Positions 55,586-64,000 of a stretch of 64,000 nt of DNA are shown piece by piece. The stretch covers positions 682,001-746,000 of the forward strand of contig JALTJN010000362.1 in the NCBI GenBank assembly GCA_027076405.1, given 5' to 3'. The notes under the pieces were generated by a model. It had not been told where the DNA came from and did no database searches. It saw only the letters and a program-made list of their open reading frames with translations. Every line of letters starts with the position of its first letter. Positions within the stretch are counted from its first letter, which is position 1. The translations under genes were made by a program, and so were the position numbers. The stretch comes from Chromatiales bacterium (GTDB lineage: Bacteria; Pseudomonadota; Gammaproteobacteria; UBA6429).

Positions 55586-57073
55586 ATGTTTGAAAATTTA
55601 AACGAGTTCAGTAATTTAACATGGTCTGACGGTACGCTTTATACTCTTTTAATCTTTCTAGTATGGTTAATCTGGATTTTTATCCATGATGTCACACAAA
55701 AAGGACATGCTATTCAAAGAAATTATCCAGTGATTGGCCATTTTCGTTATATGTTTGAAAATATGGGGGAGTATTTTCGTCAATACTGGTTTGCAGATGA
55801 CAGGGAAGAGCTTCCTTTTAATCGAGCAACGCGTGGCTGGGTGTATCGGACAGCTAAAGGTCTGGGTGGGCTGTTAGGTTTTGGTTCAACAAATGATCTC
55901 CGGGAACCGGGTTCAATTATATTTGTTAATGCTGGTTATCCTATGTTGGAAGAAGAATTTACCGATGTGCAACCCGTTACTATTGGTCCTGATTGTAAGT
56001 ATCCGTTTGAGGCAAAATCTATTTTTAATATTTCAGGTATGAGTTACGGTGCTATTTCATCTGCTGCAGTTCGTGCTTTATCTAAAGGTGCCGCTGCCGC
56101 AGGTATCTGGATGAATACCGGTGAGGGTGGAATTTCTCCTTATCATATCGAAGGTGGTTGTGATGTTATCTATCAAATTGGTACTGCAAAATATGGGGTA
56201 CGTGATGAGCAGGGGAATTTAAGTGATGAAAAATTACTTGAGGTTTCAAAACACGTAAAAGCTTTTGAAATTAAATTATCTCAAGGTGCTAAACCTGGAC
56301 GTGGTGGTGTTTTACCCGGTGGTAAAGTGACTGCTGAAATCGCTAAAATTCGAGGTATACCGGTAGGCCAAGTTTCGAGTAGCCCAAATAGACATAAAGA
56401 AATTCGTAGTGCTGATGATTTACTCGATATGATTAATCGGGTTCGGGATGTCACAGGAAAACCTGTCGGATTTAAATCGGTATTAGGTTCAGACAAGTTT
56501 CCAAAAAGTTTCTGTGATGCAATATTAAAGCGTGGTATCGAATCAGCCCCCGACTTTATTACTGTTGATGGTGGTGAAGGCGGCTCCGGTGCTGCACCAC
56601 AAATACTGGCTGATCATGTCGGACTTCCGATTAACGAATCATTACCGTTATTGATTGATATATTAAATGCATATGGATTACGCGAACGTATAAAAGTAGT
56701 TGCCTCGGGAAAATTAGTTCATTCAGCTAAAGTTGCCTGGGCGCTGTGTGCCGGAGCAGACTTTATTGTTAGTGCGCGTGGTTTTATGTTTTCATTGGGG
56801 TGTGTGCAGTCAATGCAATGTAATAAAGATACTTGTCCTACTGGTATTGCTACTCATAGTAAATATCGTCAACGTGGACTAGTTGTTAATGATAAGGCTG
56901 AGCGAGTAAACCAGTATGCCCACTGGATGAATTATGAAGTAAATTCGCTGGCTCACTCATGTGGTTTAGGAAATGCGCGGGACTTTAAGCGTGAGCATGT
57001 GCGAATTGTGCAGTCTCCGGGGGTAAGTTGGCCTCTCGATGTTATCCATCCGGAAGTAAAAAATAATACTTGA
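55586..57073 (+). CDS. FMN-binding glutamate-synthase-family protein, membrane-anchored
   Basis: Resembles the central FMN/Fe-S domain of glutamate synthase (GltB) without the glutaminase or C-terminal beta-helix domains. An N-terminal membrane segment lies at about residues 18-35 (LYTLLIFLVWLIWIFIHDV). Then come ISGMSYGAISS, the FMN-binding barrel with KLSQGAKPGRGG and TVDGGEGGSGAAP, and the 3Fe-4S cysteines in CVQSMQCNKDTCPTG. It has 495 residues. The reaction is unknown; the electron partner and substrate cannot be told from the sequence. Confidence 0.88.
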   Translation: MFENLNEFSNLTWSDGTLYTLLIFLVWLIWIFIHDVTQKGHAIQRNYPVIGHFRYMFENMGEYFRQYWFADDREELPFNRATRGWVYRTAKGLGGLLGFGSTNDLREPGSIIFVNAGYPMLEEEFTDVQPVTIGPDCKYPFEAKSIFNISGMSYGAISSAAVRALSKGAAAAGIWMNTGEGGISPYHIEGGCDVIYQIGTAKYGVRDEQGNLSDEKLLEVSKHVKAFEIKLSQGAKPGRGGVLPGGKVTAEIAKIRGIPVGQVSSSPNRHKEIRSADDLLDMINRVRDVTGKPVGFKSVLGSDKFPKSFCDAILKRGIESAPDFITVDGGEGGSGAAPQILADHVGLPINESLPLLIDILNAYGLRERIKVVASGKLVHSAKVAWALCAGADFIVSARGFMFSLGCVQSMQCNKDTCPTGIATHSKYRQRGLVVNDKAERVNQYAHWMNYEVNSLAHSCGLGNARDFKREHVRIVQSPGVSWPLDVIHPEVKNNT

Positions 57074-57096
57074 ATATTATGACTATGTCCCTATAT
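57069..57096 (+). promoter_or_regulatory. Sigma-32 (heat-shock) promoter of clpB
   Basis: CTTGAAT (57069-57075), a 13-base spacer, then CCCTATAT (57089-57096) closely matches the RpoH consensus CTTGAAA-N13/14-CCCCATNT. The -35 element covers the TGA stop codon (57071-57073) of the preceding gene. Transcription would begin near 57104, about 34 bases before the clpB start. Confidence 0.82.
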
Positions 57097-57137
57097 ATGA
57101 TGTAGTTGTAGAAATATTTAAGGTGGGGAAATAAATT

Positions 57138-59750
57138 ATGCGTATGGATAAATTAACCAGTAAATTCCAAATTGCTATTGCTGATGCGCAAAGCCTTGCA
57201 GTTGGTCGTGACCATCAGTTTATAGAGCCAATACATTTAATGTCAGCACTTCTTGATCAGGAAGGTGGCACAATAAATCATTTGTTAATGCAGTCTGGTG
57301 TGAATATAAATATATTACGTTCACAACTTAGCGAAGCAATTGATCGCTTGTCGAGTATAGAGAATGCAAGTGGAGATGTTCATATCTCTAACGATTTGTC
57401 TCGTCTGTTAAATTTAACAGATAAACTTGCACAAAAACGTAATGATAAATTTATATCAAGTGAACTATTTATTTTAGCTGCGATTGATGACAAAGGAACT
57501 ATAGGCGATTTATTACGAAGTGCCGGCGCCAATAAAGCAGCGATAGAAAAAACAATTGAAAATGTTCGTGGCGGTCAGTCAATTGATGATCCTAATGCTG
57601 AGGAACAACGTCAGGCTTTAGAAAAATATACCATTGATTTAACTGAACGTGCTGAACAAGGCAAGCTTGATCCTGTTATTGGTCGTGATGATGAAATTCG
57701 TCGTACCATTCAGGTGTTGCAGCGTCGTACAAAAAATAATCCTGTTATTATCGGTGAGCCGGGGGTGGGTAAAACCGCTATTGTTGAAGGACTCGCACAA
57801 CGGATTATTAATGGTGAAGTACCCGAAGGTATTAAAGGCAAGCGTGTTTTATCACTTGATATGGGGGCATTAATTGCCGGTGCAAAATTCCGTGGTGAAT
57901 TCGAAGAACGTCTGAAAGCTGTGTTGAGTGATTTGGCAAAACAGGAAGGTCAGATTATTCTGTTCATTGATGAATTACATACGATGGTTGGTGCCGGTAA
58001 AGGTGATGGTGCAATGGATGCCGGTAACATGTTAAAGCCAGCATTAGCGCGTGGTGAGTTGCACTGTGTCGGTGCGACAACATTAGATGAATACCGTCAG
58101 TATATTGAAAAGGATGCGGCTCTCGAGCGTCGTTTCCAGAAAGTATTAGTTGATGAACCGACGGTTGAAGATACCATTGCGATTCTTCGTGGTTTAAAAG
58201 AAAAGTATGAAGTACATCATGGTGTTGATATTACTGACCCTGCTATTGTCGCAGCGGCTACATTATCTCATCGTTATATTACTGACAGACAGCTGCCGGA
58301 TAAAGCCATTGATCTTATTGATGAATCAGCAAGTCGCATTCGTATGGAAATTGATTCCAAACCGGAATCGATGGACAAAATGGATCGTAAATTAATTCAG
58401 CTTAAAATAGAACGTGAAGCATTGAAAAAAGAAACTGATGCGGCTTCAAAGGCTCGTTTAAAAAACTTACAGGATGAAATTGATACGCTGGAAAGAGAGT
58501 TTAGTGAACTCGATGAAATCTGGAAGTCTGAAAAAGCAGCCGTTCAGGGAACTCAACATATTAAAGAAGAGTTAGAACGTGCACGACAGGAGCTTGAAAC
58601 AGCACGCCGTGCCAGCGATCTTGCCCGTATGTCAGAATTGCAATACGGAAAAATTCCGGATTTGGAAAAGCAACTTGATATGGCATCGCAAGCTGAAATG
58701 CAGGAAACAACCTTACTGCGTAATTCTGTTACAGAAGAAGAAATTGCAGAAGTGGTTTCCAAATGGACGGGCATACCAGTTACTAAAATGCTTGAAGGTG
58801 AACGTGAGAAGTTGTTAAAAATGGAAGACGTTTTACACAAGCGTATGGTAGGCCAAACAGAAGCAGTGAAAGCTGTCTCAGATGCGATTCGTCGTTCACG
58901 AGCAGGTCTTTCTGATCCACAGCGTCCAAATGGTTCGTTTTTATTTTTGGGACCAACCGGTGTTGGTAAAACAGAACTGACTAAAGCATTAGCTGAGTTT
59001 TTGTTTGATACCGAAGATGCAATGGTGCGTATTGATATGTCCGAGTTTATGGAAAAACATTCCGTTGCCCGCTTAATCGGTGCACCTCCGGGGTATGTTG
59101 GTTATGAAGAAGGTGGTTATTTAACGGAAGCTGTTAGACGTAAACCGTATTCTATTATTTTACTGGATGAAATTGAAAAAGCACATTCCGATGTCTTTAA
59201 CATTTTATTACAAGTATTAGATGATGGCCGTTTAACCGATGGAAAAGGGCGTACTGTTGATTTCCGTAATTGTGTTATCGTTATGACATCGAATTTAGGG
59301 TCACAACAAATACAAGAGTTATCAGCTAAAAGTTCGGGGACTGAAAAAGATTATACTGAAATGAAAAGTGTCGTCATGGAAACAGTCAGCGAACATTTTA
59401 GACCGGAATTTATTAATCGTATTGATGAGGTTGTTGTATTCCGCCCATTAGGACAAAGTGAAATTCGTTCTATTGCAAACATTCAGTTCCAGTATCTGCA
59501 TGAACGTTTGGAAGATAGACAAATTGGTATTGAATTAACAGATGCGGCATTAGATAAATTAGGCAAAGCAGGTTTCGATCCCGTTTATGGAGCGCGACCA
59601 TTAAAACGTGCTATCCAGCAAGAGATTGAAAATCCACTTGCACAGGCTATTTTATCAGGTGAGTTTATCGCCGGCGATGTAATACATATCGATGTAAAAA
59701 ATGATGAGCTGGTTTTTACCAAGTCAGATAAAAAAGCATCTGTCGCATAA
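57138..59750 (+). CDS. clpB: Disaggregase ClpB
   Basis: Hexameric AAA+ chaperone that pulls proteins out of aggregates together with DnaK. Order of parts: N-terminal Clp_N repeats (to about 145), first AAA+ domain with Walker A GEPGVGKT near residue 206, the coiled-coil M-domain (about 410-525) that distinguishes ClpB from ClpA/ClpC, and the second AAA+ domain with GPTGVGKT near 605. It has 870 residues. ATG 57138 or 57144 may be the start; AAGGTGGGG lies upstream. The sigma-32 promoter fits its role. Confidence 0.97.
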   Translation: MRMDKLTSKFQIAIADAQSLAVGRDHQFIEPIHLMSALLDQEGGTINHLLMQSGVNINILRSQLSEAIDRLSSIENASGDVHISNDLSRLLNLTDKLAQKRNDKFISSELFILAAIDDKGTIGDLLRSAGANKAAIEKTIENVRGGQSIDDPNAEEQRQALEKYTIDLTERAEQGKLDPVIGRDDEIRRTIQVLQRRTKNNPVIIGEPGVGKTAIVEGLAQRIINGEVPEGIKGKRVLSLDMGALIAGAKFRGEFEERLKAVLSDLAKQEGQIILFIDELHTMVGAGKGDGAMDAGNMLKPALARGELHCVGATTLDEYRQYIEKDAALERRFQKVLVDEPTVEDTIAILRGLKEKYEVHHGVDITDPAIVAAATLSHRYITDRQLPDKAIDLIDESASRIRMEIDSKPESMDKMDRKLIQLKIEREALKKETDAASKARLKNLQDEIDTLEREFSELDEIWKSEKAAVQGTQHIKEELERARQELETARRASDLARMSELQYGKIPDLEKQLDMASQAEMQETTLLRNSVTEEEIAEVVSKWTGIPVTKMLEGEREKLLKMEDVLHKRMVGQTEAVKAVSDAIRRSRAGLSDPQRPNGSFLFLGPTGVGKTELTKALAEFLFDTEDAMVRIDMSEFMEKHSVARLIGAPPGYVGYEEGGYLTEAVRRKPYSIILLDEIEKAHSDVFNILLQVLDDGRLTDGKGRTVDFRNCVIVMTSNLGSQQIQELSAKSSGTEKDYTEMKSVVMETVSEHFRPEFINRIDEVVVFRPLGQSEIRSIANIQFQYLHERLEDRQIGIELTDAALDKLGKAGFDPVYGARPLKRAIQQEIENPLAQAILSGEFIAGDVIHIDVKNDELVFTKSDKKASVA

Positions 59751-59758
59751 TGTGATAA

Positions 59759-60373
59759 TTACAAGTTCACTTGTATGATACGAGCTTTGGCGTCAGCATA
59801 ATGCTGTTGAGTAATGATTCCTTCATTTCTCAGGCGCCTTAGCTCATTCATTTCAATTTCAAGCATCTGGTTTTTCCCTAGTTTAACGACCTGACTGGCA
59901 GATAAACTTCTTAATTTTATTTCTTCAATAAAATCTTTAAATTCTTTTTTATTAGGGTTGTTATATAATAGGCTTAATACCACACAATTTCCATAGCGGG
60001 TTTTGAATTCGATAACATTGGGTGACTGGTATAAAAATATTAAAAATGTCGCGAGACTCAACAATAAAAAAATAACAATAAACGGTAATAATTTTTCCAG
60101 TTTGCTGCTTTCCTGAAAATAAAAAACATATGCGGTAAAAGCGAGTGTAGATAATGAAAAATACAAGACTACCGCCAGCCAGCGCCATGAAATTTTCCTA
60201 TGTAATACCGGCCAGGGTGCAAGCATACTTAAATTTAAGTGATAACTCGTATTTTTGATAATATTTGTGGTTATTACTTTAATAAATTTATTATTATATA
60301 TTTCAAACACACGTTTTTCGCCTCGTGCATTAGACTCCTGATGTAGGTTTGAATTATGAGTTTTCTCATTCAT
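59759..60373 (-). CDS. Unknown membrane protein with SHOCT-like C-terminus
   Basis: I do not recognise a family for the whole protein. About 204 residues: a basic N-terminal region rich in Asn and Lys, two adjacent membrane segments (around residues 65-88 and 95-115), and a cytoplasmic C-terminal part. The last 35 residues (EMNELRRLRNEGIITQQHYADAK) match the SHOCT pattern, a short oligomerisation motif. The ATG at 60373 is preferred; a TTG at 60403 is in frame. It converges on clpB with only eight bases between them. Confidence 0.7.
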   Translation of the reverse strand: MNEKTHNSNLHQESNARGEKRVFEIYNNKFIKVITTNIIKNTSYHLNLSMLAPWPVLHRKISWRWLAVVLYFSLSTLAFTAYVFYFQESSKLEKLLPFIVIFLLLSLATFLIFLYQSPNVIEFKTRYGNCVVLSLLYNNPNKKEFKDFIEEIKLRSLSASQVVKLGKNQMLEIEMNELRRLRNEGIITQQHYADAKARIIQVNL

Positions 60374-60523
60374 GGTAATAATTTTACCTGATTTTTTTAT
60401 CAAGAGAAGTAAATGTGTGCCGATATAAGAAATTATCTCTGATTATCTAATAATGAACTAATTATTGGATTGATAGTCACATTTATAACTGATTATTGAG
60501 CACACCGGCATAGAGGCCCATTT

Positions 60524-61471
60524 ATGTTAATTAAAAAAGCACAAGATATTCTTTCTTCGGAAATTACTGATCCGGAAATATATCATCAAAGACGTCAATT
60601 TATGACATCTTCAATAGGTTTAACCGCTGCTGCAGCTCTTATGCCTTTGCAACGTGCTGAGGCGGGTTATGGTGGCAAGCCGCTGACATTTAGTAAAAGT
60701 AATGCGTTGCCTATCAGTGATGAACTCACGTCTTACGGTAAAATCACCAACTACAATAATTTTTACGAATTTGGTACAGACAAATACTCTCCTGCAAAAA
60801 ATGCACAAGCTTTAACAACCGATCCCTGGTCAGTACAAATTGACGGAGAAGTAGAAAAGCCGGGTGTTATGCACCTTGAAGACATTATTAAGCAACATGC
60901 TTTAGAAGAACGTATTTATCGGTTACGTTGTGTCGAGCGCTGGTCAATGGTTATTCCGTGGATTGGTTTTCCTCTGGCAAAACTGATTAAACAGGCAAAG
61001 CCAACTTCAAAAGCAAAATATGTTCAATTTGAAACACTTAACCGGCCCTCAGAAATGAGCGGGCAAAGACGTAATGTTTTACCCTGGCCATACATAGAAG
61101 GGTTACGTATTGATGAAGCGATGCATCCGTTAACGCTAATGGCGGTAGGGCTTTACGGAGAAGTTTTGCCAAAGCAAAACGGAGCTCCATTGCGGTTAGT
61201 TGTGCCATGGAAATATGGTTTTAAGAGTATAAAATCTATTGTAAAAATTACTTTTACAGATAAACAGCCGGTGAGTAGCTGGACAAAAGTGGCACCAAAT
61301 GAATATGGCTTTTATTCAAATGTTAATCCGGAAGTTGATCATCCGCGCTGGAGTCAGCGAAAAGAGCGACGTATTGGTGATTTTCTAAAACGTAAAACAT
61401 TACCGTTTAATGGTTATGCCGAACAAGTTGCTTCTCTGTATAGCGGTATGGATTTGAAAAAATATTTTTAA
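60524..61471 (+). CDS. msrP: Periplasmic methionine sulfoxide reductase catalytic subunit MsrP
   Basis: Molybdenum enzyme (sulfite-oxidase fold, formerly YedY) that repairs oxidised methionines in periplasmic proteins. A Tat signal with RRQFM (residues 23-27) followed by a hydrophobic stretch ending RAEA sends the folded, Mo-loaded protein out. The molybdenum-binding cysteine is Cys136 in [14 protein letters not shown]. It has 315 residues. It is coupled to msrQ, whose ATG lies directly after its stop. Confidence 0.96.
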   Translation: MLIKKAQDILSSEITDPEIYHQRRQFMTSSIGLTAAAALMPLQRAEAGYGGKPLTFSKSNALPISDELTSYGKITNYNNFYEFGTDKYSPAKNAQALTTDPWSVQIDGEVEKPGVMHLEDIIKQHALEERIYRLRCVERWSMVIPWIGFPLAKLIKQAKPTSKAKYVQFETLNRPSEMSGQRRNVLPWPYIEGLRIDEAMHPLTLMAVGLYGEVLPKQNGAPLRLVVPWKYGFKSIKSIVKITFTDKQPVSSWTKVAPNEYGFYSNVNPEVDHPRWSQRKERRIGDFLKRKTLPFNGYAEQVASLYSGMDLKKYF

Positions 61472-62059
61472 ATGTCTCGATTAATCAAGCCTCTTATTTT
61501 TAGCCTTTGTTTGCTGCCATTAATTTTATTATTCAGAAATTTATATCTGGATGAACTGGGGGCAAATCCGATAGAAGTCGTTACTCGAAGCACGGGGGAG
61601 TGGACGTTACGGTTTTTGTTGATAACACTTGCTATGACACCTTTACGGCGTTTTACCGGATCCAGCTGGCCACTACGCTTGCGTCGAATGCTCGGTTTAT
61701 ACAGCTTTTTTTATGTTTGTGTACACTTGCTTACCTATATCTGGCTGGATCATTTTTTCGATTGGGGCGAGATTGTAACGGATATTATCAAACGTCCTTA
61801 TATAACATTTGGTGTCCTTGCTTTTACTTTATTAATCCCCCTGGCTCTGACTTCTACAAAAAAGATGATGAAACGGCTAGGGCGTCGCTGGAAAGCTCTA
61901 CACAAGCTGATATATTTCATTGCGCCCTTAGGCGTTCTTCATTTTCTTTTATTAGTTAAAGCCGATTTAAGAGAACCGCTTATCTACGCTTTTATTTTAT
62001 TAGCCTTGTATTTAGTAAGGTATAAAGTGTCATTTCCCATGAAAGTAAGCTCCCAGTAA
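61472..62059 (+). CDS. msrQ: Haem-binding membrane subunit MsrQ
   Basis: Ferric-reductase-like membrane cytochrome (formerly YedZ) that passes electrons from the quinone pool to MsrP. About six membrane segments, with the TGEWTLRFLLITLAMTPLRR segment and conserved histidines (for example in CVHLLTYIW, KALHKLIYFIAPLGVLHF) as haem ligands. It has 195 residues. The ATG is immediately after the msrP stop. Confidence 0.95.
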   Translation: MSRLIKPLIFSLCLLPLILLFRNLYLDELGANPIEVVTRSTGEWTLRFLLITLAMTPLRRFTGSSWPLRLRRMLGLYSFFYVCVHLLTYIWLDHFFDWGEIVTDIIKRPYITFGVLAFTLLIPLALTSTKKMMKRLGRRWKALHKLIYFIAPLGVLHFLLLVKADLREPLIYAFILLALYLVRYKVSFPMKVSSQ

Positions 62060-62392
62060 TCCATGCAAAATGCAACTAGTTTGATTTCAAATGCATTACA
62101 CTTCAATTATTTCTATTTAATTTCCTCTATTTCTCTCAGATAAAGTATTATTTCCCCCACAGACAGCGAATTAATTGATTTAACGATGTTTTGTTTCATA
62201 TTGAAGAGCATAAATGTTTGAGTGCGAGTGTTTCCATCCAATCTTTTGGCATGGCATACTTCTTCATTCAAGTTAAAGAAATAAAATGACTCAATAATAT
62301 GATGTCTGATAATTACAGGGATAATTTGAATACATATTTAGTTTTTCCCAACTTATTTTATATAAAAATTTAGAAATTTTAGGAGAACGCCA
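62060..62392. other. msrQ-soxB intergenic region
   Basis: These 333 bases hold no gene I can support. A 26-codon frame at 62063 has no ribosome site and no recognisable product. The region is AT-rich, with AGGAGAA (62381-62387) as the soxB ribosome site. I see no convincing -35/-10, sigma-54, or Crp/Fnr site, and no intrinsic terminator after msrQ. Confidence 0.5.
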
Positions 62393-64000
62393 ATGTCACT
62401 TAATCGCCGTGAGTTTATGCAGGTCATGGGTATGGCCGCTGCAGCGGGAATGCTACCCGGCTGCGATAGCAAACCAGGTTCAGAAAATAGCGCAACTAGC
62501 GCTCCCGGTGATGTTTATAACATTCCAAAGTTCGGTAATGTCACTTTGATGCACATGACTGATTGTCATGCACAATTACTACCTATTTATTTTCGTGAGC
62601 CTAACGTCAATATGGGCGTCGGTAGCGCCTTGGGTCAACCGCCACATTTGGTAGGGACTAAATTATTAGAACATTTCAGCATTAAGCCTGATTCACTCGA
62701 AGCACATGCTTTCACTTATCTTAATTATGCTGAAGCTGCTAAAACATACGGCAAAGTAGGTGGTTTTGCACACTTACGTACTTTAGTTAAGAAATTACGT
62801 GCTGATCATGGTGCAAACAAAACATTATTACTTGACGGTGGTGATACTTGGCAGGGTTCCGGTACAGCTTACTGGACACGTGGTAAAGACATGGTTGGCG
62901 CATGTAACTTGCTTGGTGTTGATGTCATGACTGGTCACTGGGAATTCACTTATCTTGATGAAGAAGTTATTTCAAATGTTAAAGACTTTAAAGGTGACTT
63001 TGTTTGCCAGAATGTTTTTGTAAAAGATGATGCATCATTTGATTATAATTTTTCTGATTTTGAAGGTTATAACGAAGAAACTCAGCGTGCTTTCAAACCA
63101 TATACTATTAAAGAAATGGACGGTGGTATTCGTGTTGCCGTTATCGGTCAGGCCTTCCCTTATACTCCAATAGCAAATCCGGGGCGTTTTATTCCTGACT
63201 GGACATTTGGTATTCGTGATGCAGAAATGCAAAAAACAGTTGATGAAGTTCGTGCAACTGAAAAGCCAGATGTAGTTGTTGTTATTTCACACAATGGTAT
63301 GGATGTAGATTTAAAAATGGCATCCGTTGTTTCCGGTATTGATGTTATTTTTGGTGGTCACACTCATGATGGTGTTCCGGCTCCATCGGTTGTTAAGAAC
63401 AAAGGCGGCAAAACTTTAGTGACTAATGCTGGTTCGAATGGTAAGTTCCTCGGCACCATGCAACTAGATGTTCGCAATGGTAAAGTTGTTGATTTCCGTT
63501 ATAAATTACTACCGGTCTTCTCCAATTTACTCGAACCTGATGCTGAAATGGCAAACTATATCGAAGAAGTGCGTAAGCCATATTTAACAACATTAACAGA
63601 AGAGTTAGCTGTTGCTGATCAGGTTCTTTATCGTCGTGGCAACTTTAACGGTACGTTTGATCAAATTATATGTGATGCGTTAAACACAGTTAAAGATGCA
63701 CAAATTTCACTTTCACCGGGTTTCCGTTGGGGTACAACGGTCTTACCTGGACAGACGATTACAATGGATAACGTGATGGATCAAACCTGTATTACGTATC
63801 CGGAAACATATCGTCGTGAAATGAAAGGTTCTGAAATTAAAGCCATTCTGGAAGATGTTGCAGATAATTTATTTAATAACGATCCTTATTACCAGCAAGG
63901 TGGTGATATGGTTCGTGTCGGTGGCCTGGATTATACCATGAGCCCAACCAATAAATTTAATACTCGTGTAACGGATATGGTGCTTGATGACGGGACTAAA
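62393..64000 (+). CDS. soxB: Thiosulfohydrolase SoxB, 5' part
   Basis: Dimanganese enzyme that releases sulfate from the SoxY-bound thiosulfate adduct in the Sox pathway. It is open to the right edge: 536 codons, so perhaps 30-50 residues are missing. It has a Tat signal (RREFM at residues 5-9) and the metallophosphatase motifs: MTDCHAQ (Asp57, His59), LLDGGDTWQGS, the SoxB-type GHWEFTY instead of GNHEF, ISHNGMD and GGHTHDG. The signal ends in MLPGC (Cys24), which looks like a lipobox. No soxXYZA genes are visible. Confidence 0.95.
   Translation, partial: MSLNRREFMQVMGMAAAAGMLPGCDSKPGSENSATSAPGDVYNIPKFGNVTLMHMTDCHAQLLPIYFREPNVNMGVGSALGQPPHLVGTKLLEHFSIKPDSLEAHAFTYLNYAEAAKTYGKVGGFAHLRTLVKKLRADHGANKTLLLDGGDTWQGSGTAYWTRGKDMVGACNLLGVDVMTGHWEFTYLDEEVISNVKDFKGDFVCQNVFVKDDASFDYNFSDFEGYNEETQRAFKPYTIKEMDGGIRVAVIGQAFPYTPIANPGRFIPDWTFGIRDAEMQKTVDEVRATEKPDVVVVISHNGMDVDLKMASVVSGIDVIFGGHTHDGVPAPSVVKNKGGKTLVTNAGSNGKFLGTMQLDVRNGKVVDFRYKLLPVFSNLLEPDAEMANYIEEVRKPYLTTLTEELAVADQVLYRRGNFNGTFDQIICDALNTVKDAQISLSPGFRWGTTVLPGQTITMDNVMDQTCITYPETYRREMKGSEIKAILEDVADNLFNNDPYYQQGGDMVRVGGLDYTMSPTNKFNTRVTDMVLDDGTK

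Noticed and set aside
62063..62141. A 26-codon frame after msrQ
   Set aside because: No ribosome site, no recognisable product; likely chance in AT-rich DNA.
62246..62262. TTGGCATGGCATACT upstream of soxB as a sigma-54 promoter
   Set aside because: It has a GG but no GC at the -12 place.
63035..63232. Reverse-strand open frame inside soxB
   Set aside because: Antisense shadow of a clear coding gene; no family features.

Overview
The window is an AT-rich bacterial chromosome segment (roughly 40% GC by eye) from a gammaproteobacterium. Four things point there: the division and cell-wall (dcw) gene order running into ftsZ-lpxC-secA, the pilB-pilC-pilD-coaE-zapD-yacG string, a gspC-N type II secretion operon, and bamD/rluD. 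A SoxB thiosulfohydrolase gene cut by the right edge suggests a sulfur oxidiser. The genus cannot be settled by reading alone. I see no rRNA, tRNA, insertion sequence, prophage or CRISPR array.

Layout. 1-16.4 kb: ftsI (cut at the left edge), murE, murF, mraY, murD, ftsW, murG, murC, murB, ddl, ftsQ, ftsA, ftsZ and lpxC, mostly overlapping by a few bases; this is the septal peptidoglycan pathway plus the committed step of lipid A synthesis. 16.5-24.8 kb: dciA (reverse), an M23 endopeptidase, a CapA-like lipoprotein, secA, argJ, a Nudix-ThiE fusion and a small membrane protein. 24.8-33.5 kb, reverse strand: pilA, a second pilin, a PglL/WaaL-like O-oligosaccharyltransferase, pilB, pilC, pilD, coaE, zapD and yacG. 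33.9-44.6 kb, forward: gspC, D, E, F, H, I, J, K, L, M, N, with no gspG. 44.6-47.9 kb, reverse: the pilR/pilS two-component pair and a PP0621-type small protein. 48-64 kb: nadE, glnB, bamD, rluD, pgeF, a ZIP transporter, a GcvR-like double-ACT protein, def, a PlsC-like acyltransferase, an FMN glutamate-synthase-like protein, clpB, a SHOCT-like membrane protein, msrP-msrQ and the start of soxB.

How it fits together. Type IV pili and type II secretion are encoded back to back and share one prepilin peptidase (PilD); no separate gspO is present. The pilA promoter carries a good sigma-54 element, and its expected activators PilS/PilR lie 11 kb away beyond the secretion operon. The 434-base pilA/gspC intergenic region also holds a perfect TGTGA-N6-TCACA palindrome, the core of a Crp/Vfr operator, placed where it could influence both machines. 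A 13-bp perfect stem separates pilA from the downstream pilin and transferase genes. clpB has a sigma-32-like promoter whose -35 element overlaps the stop codon of the gene before it.

Most of the window is conserved housekeeping DNA, and I found no convincing evidence of a wholly new system. The points most worth following are the shared pilus/secretion control region, the missing gspG, a GspI with Ala instead of Gly before the cleavage site, cysteine-free pilins beside a glycosyltransferase, and a SoxB signal peptide that looks like a Tat lipoprotein signal.
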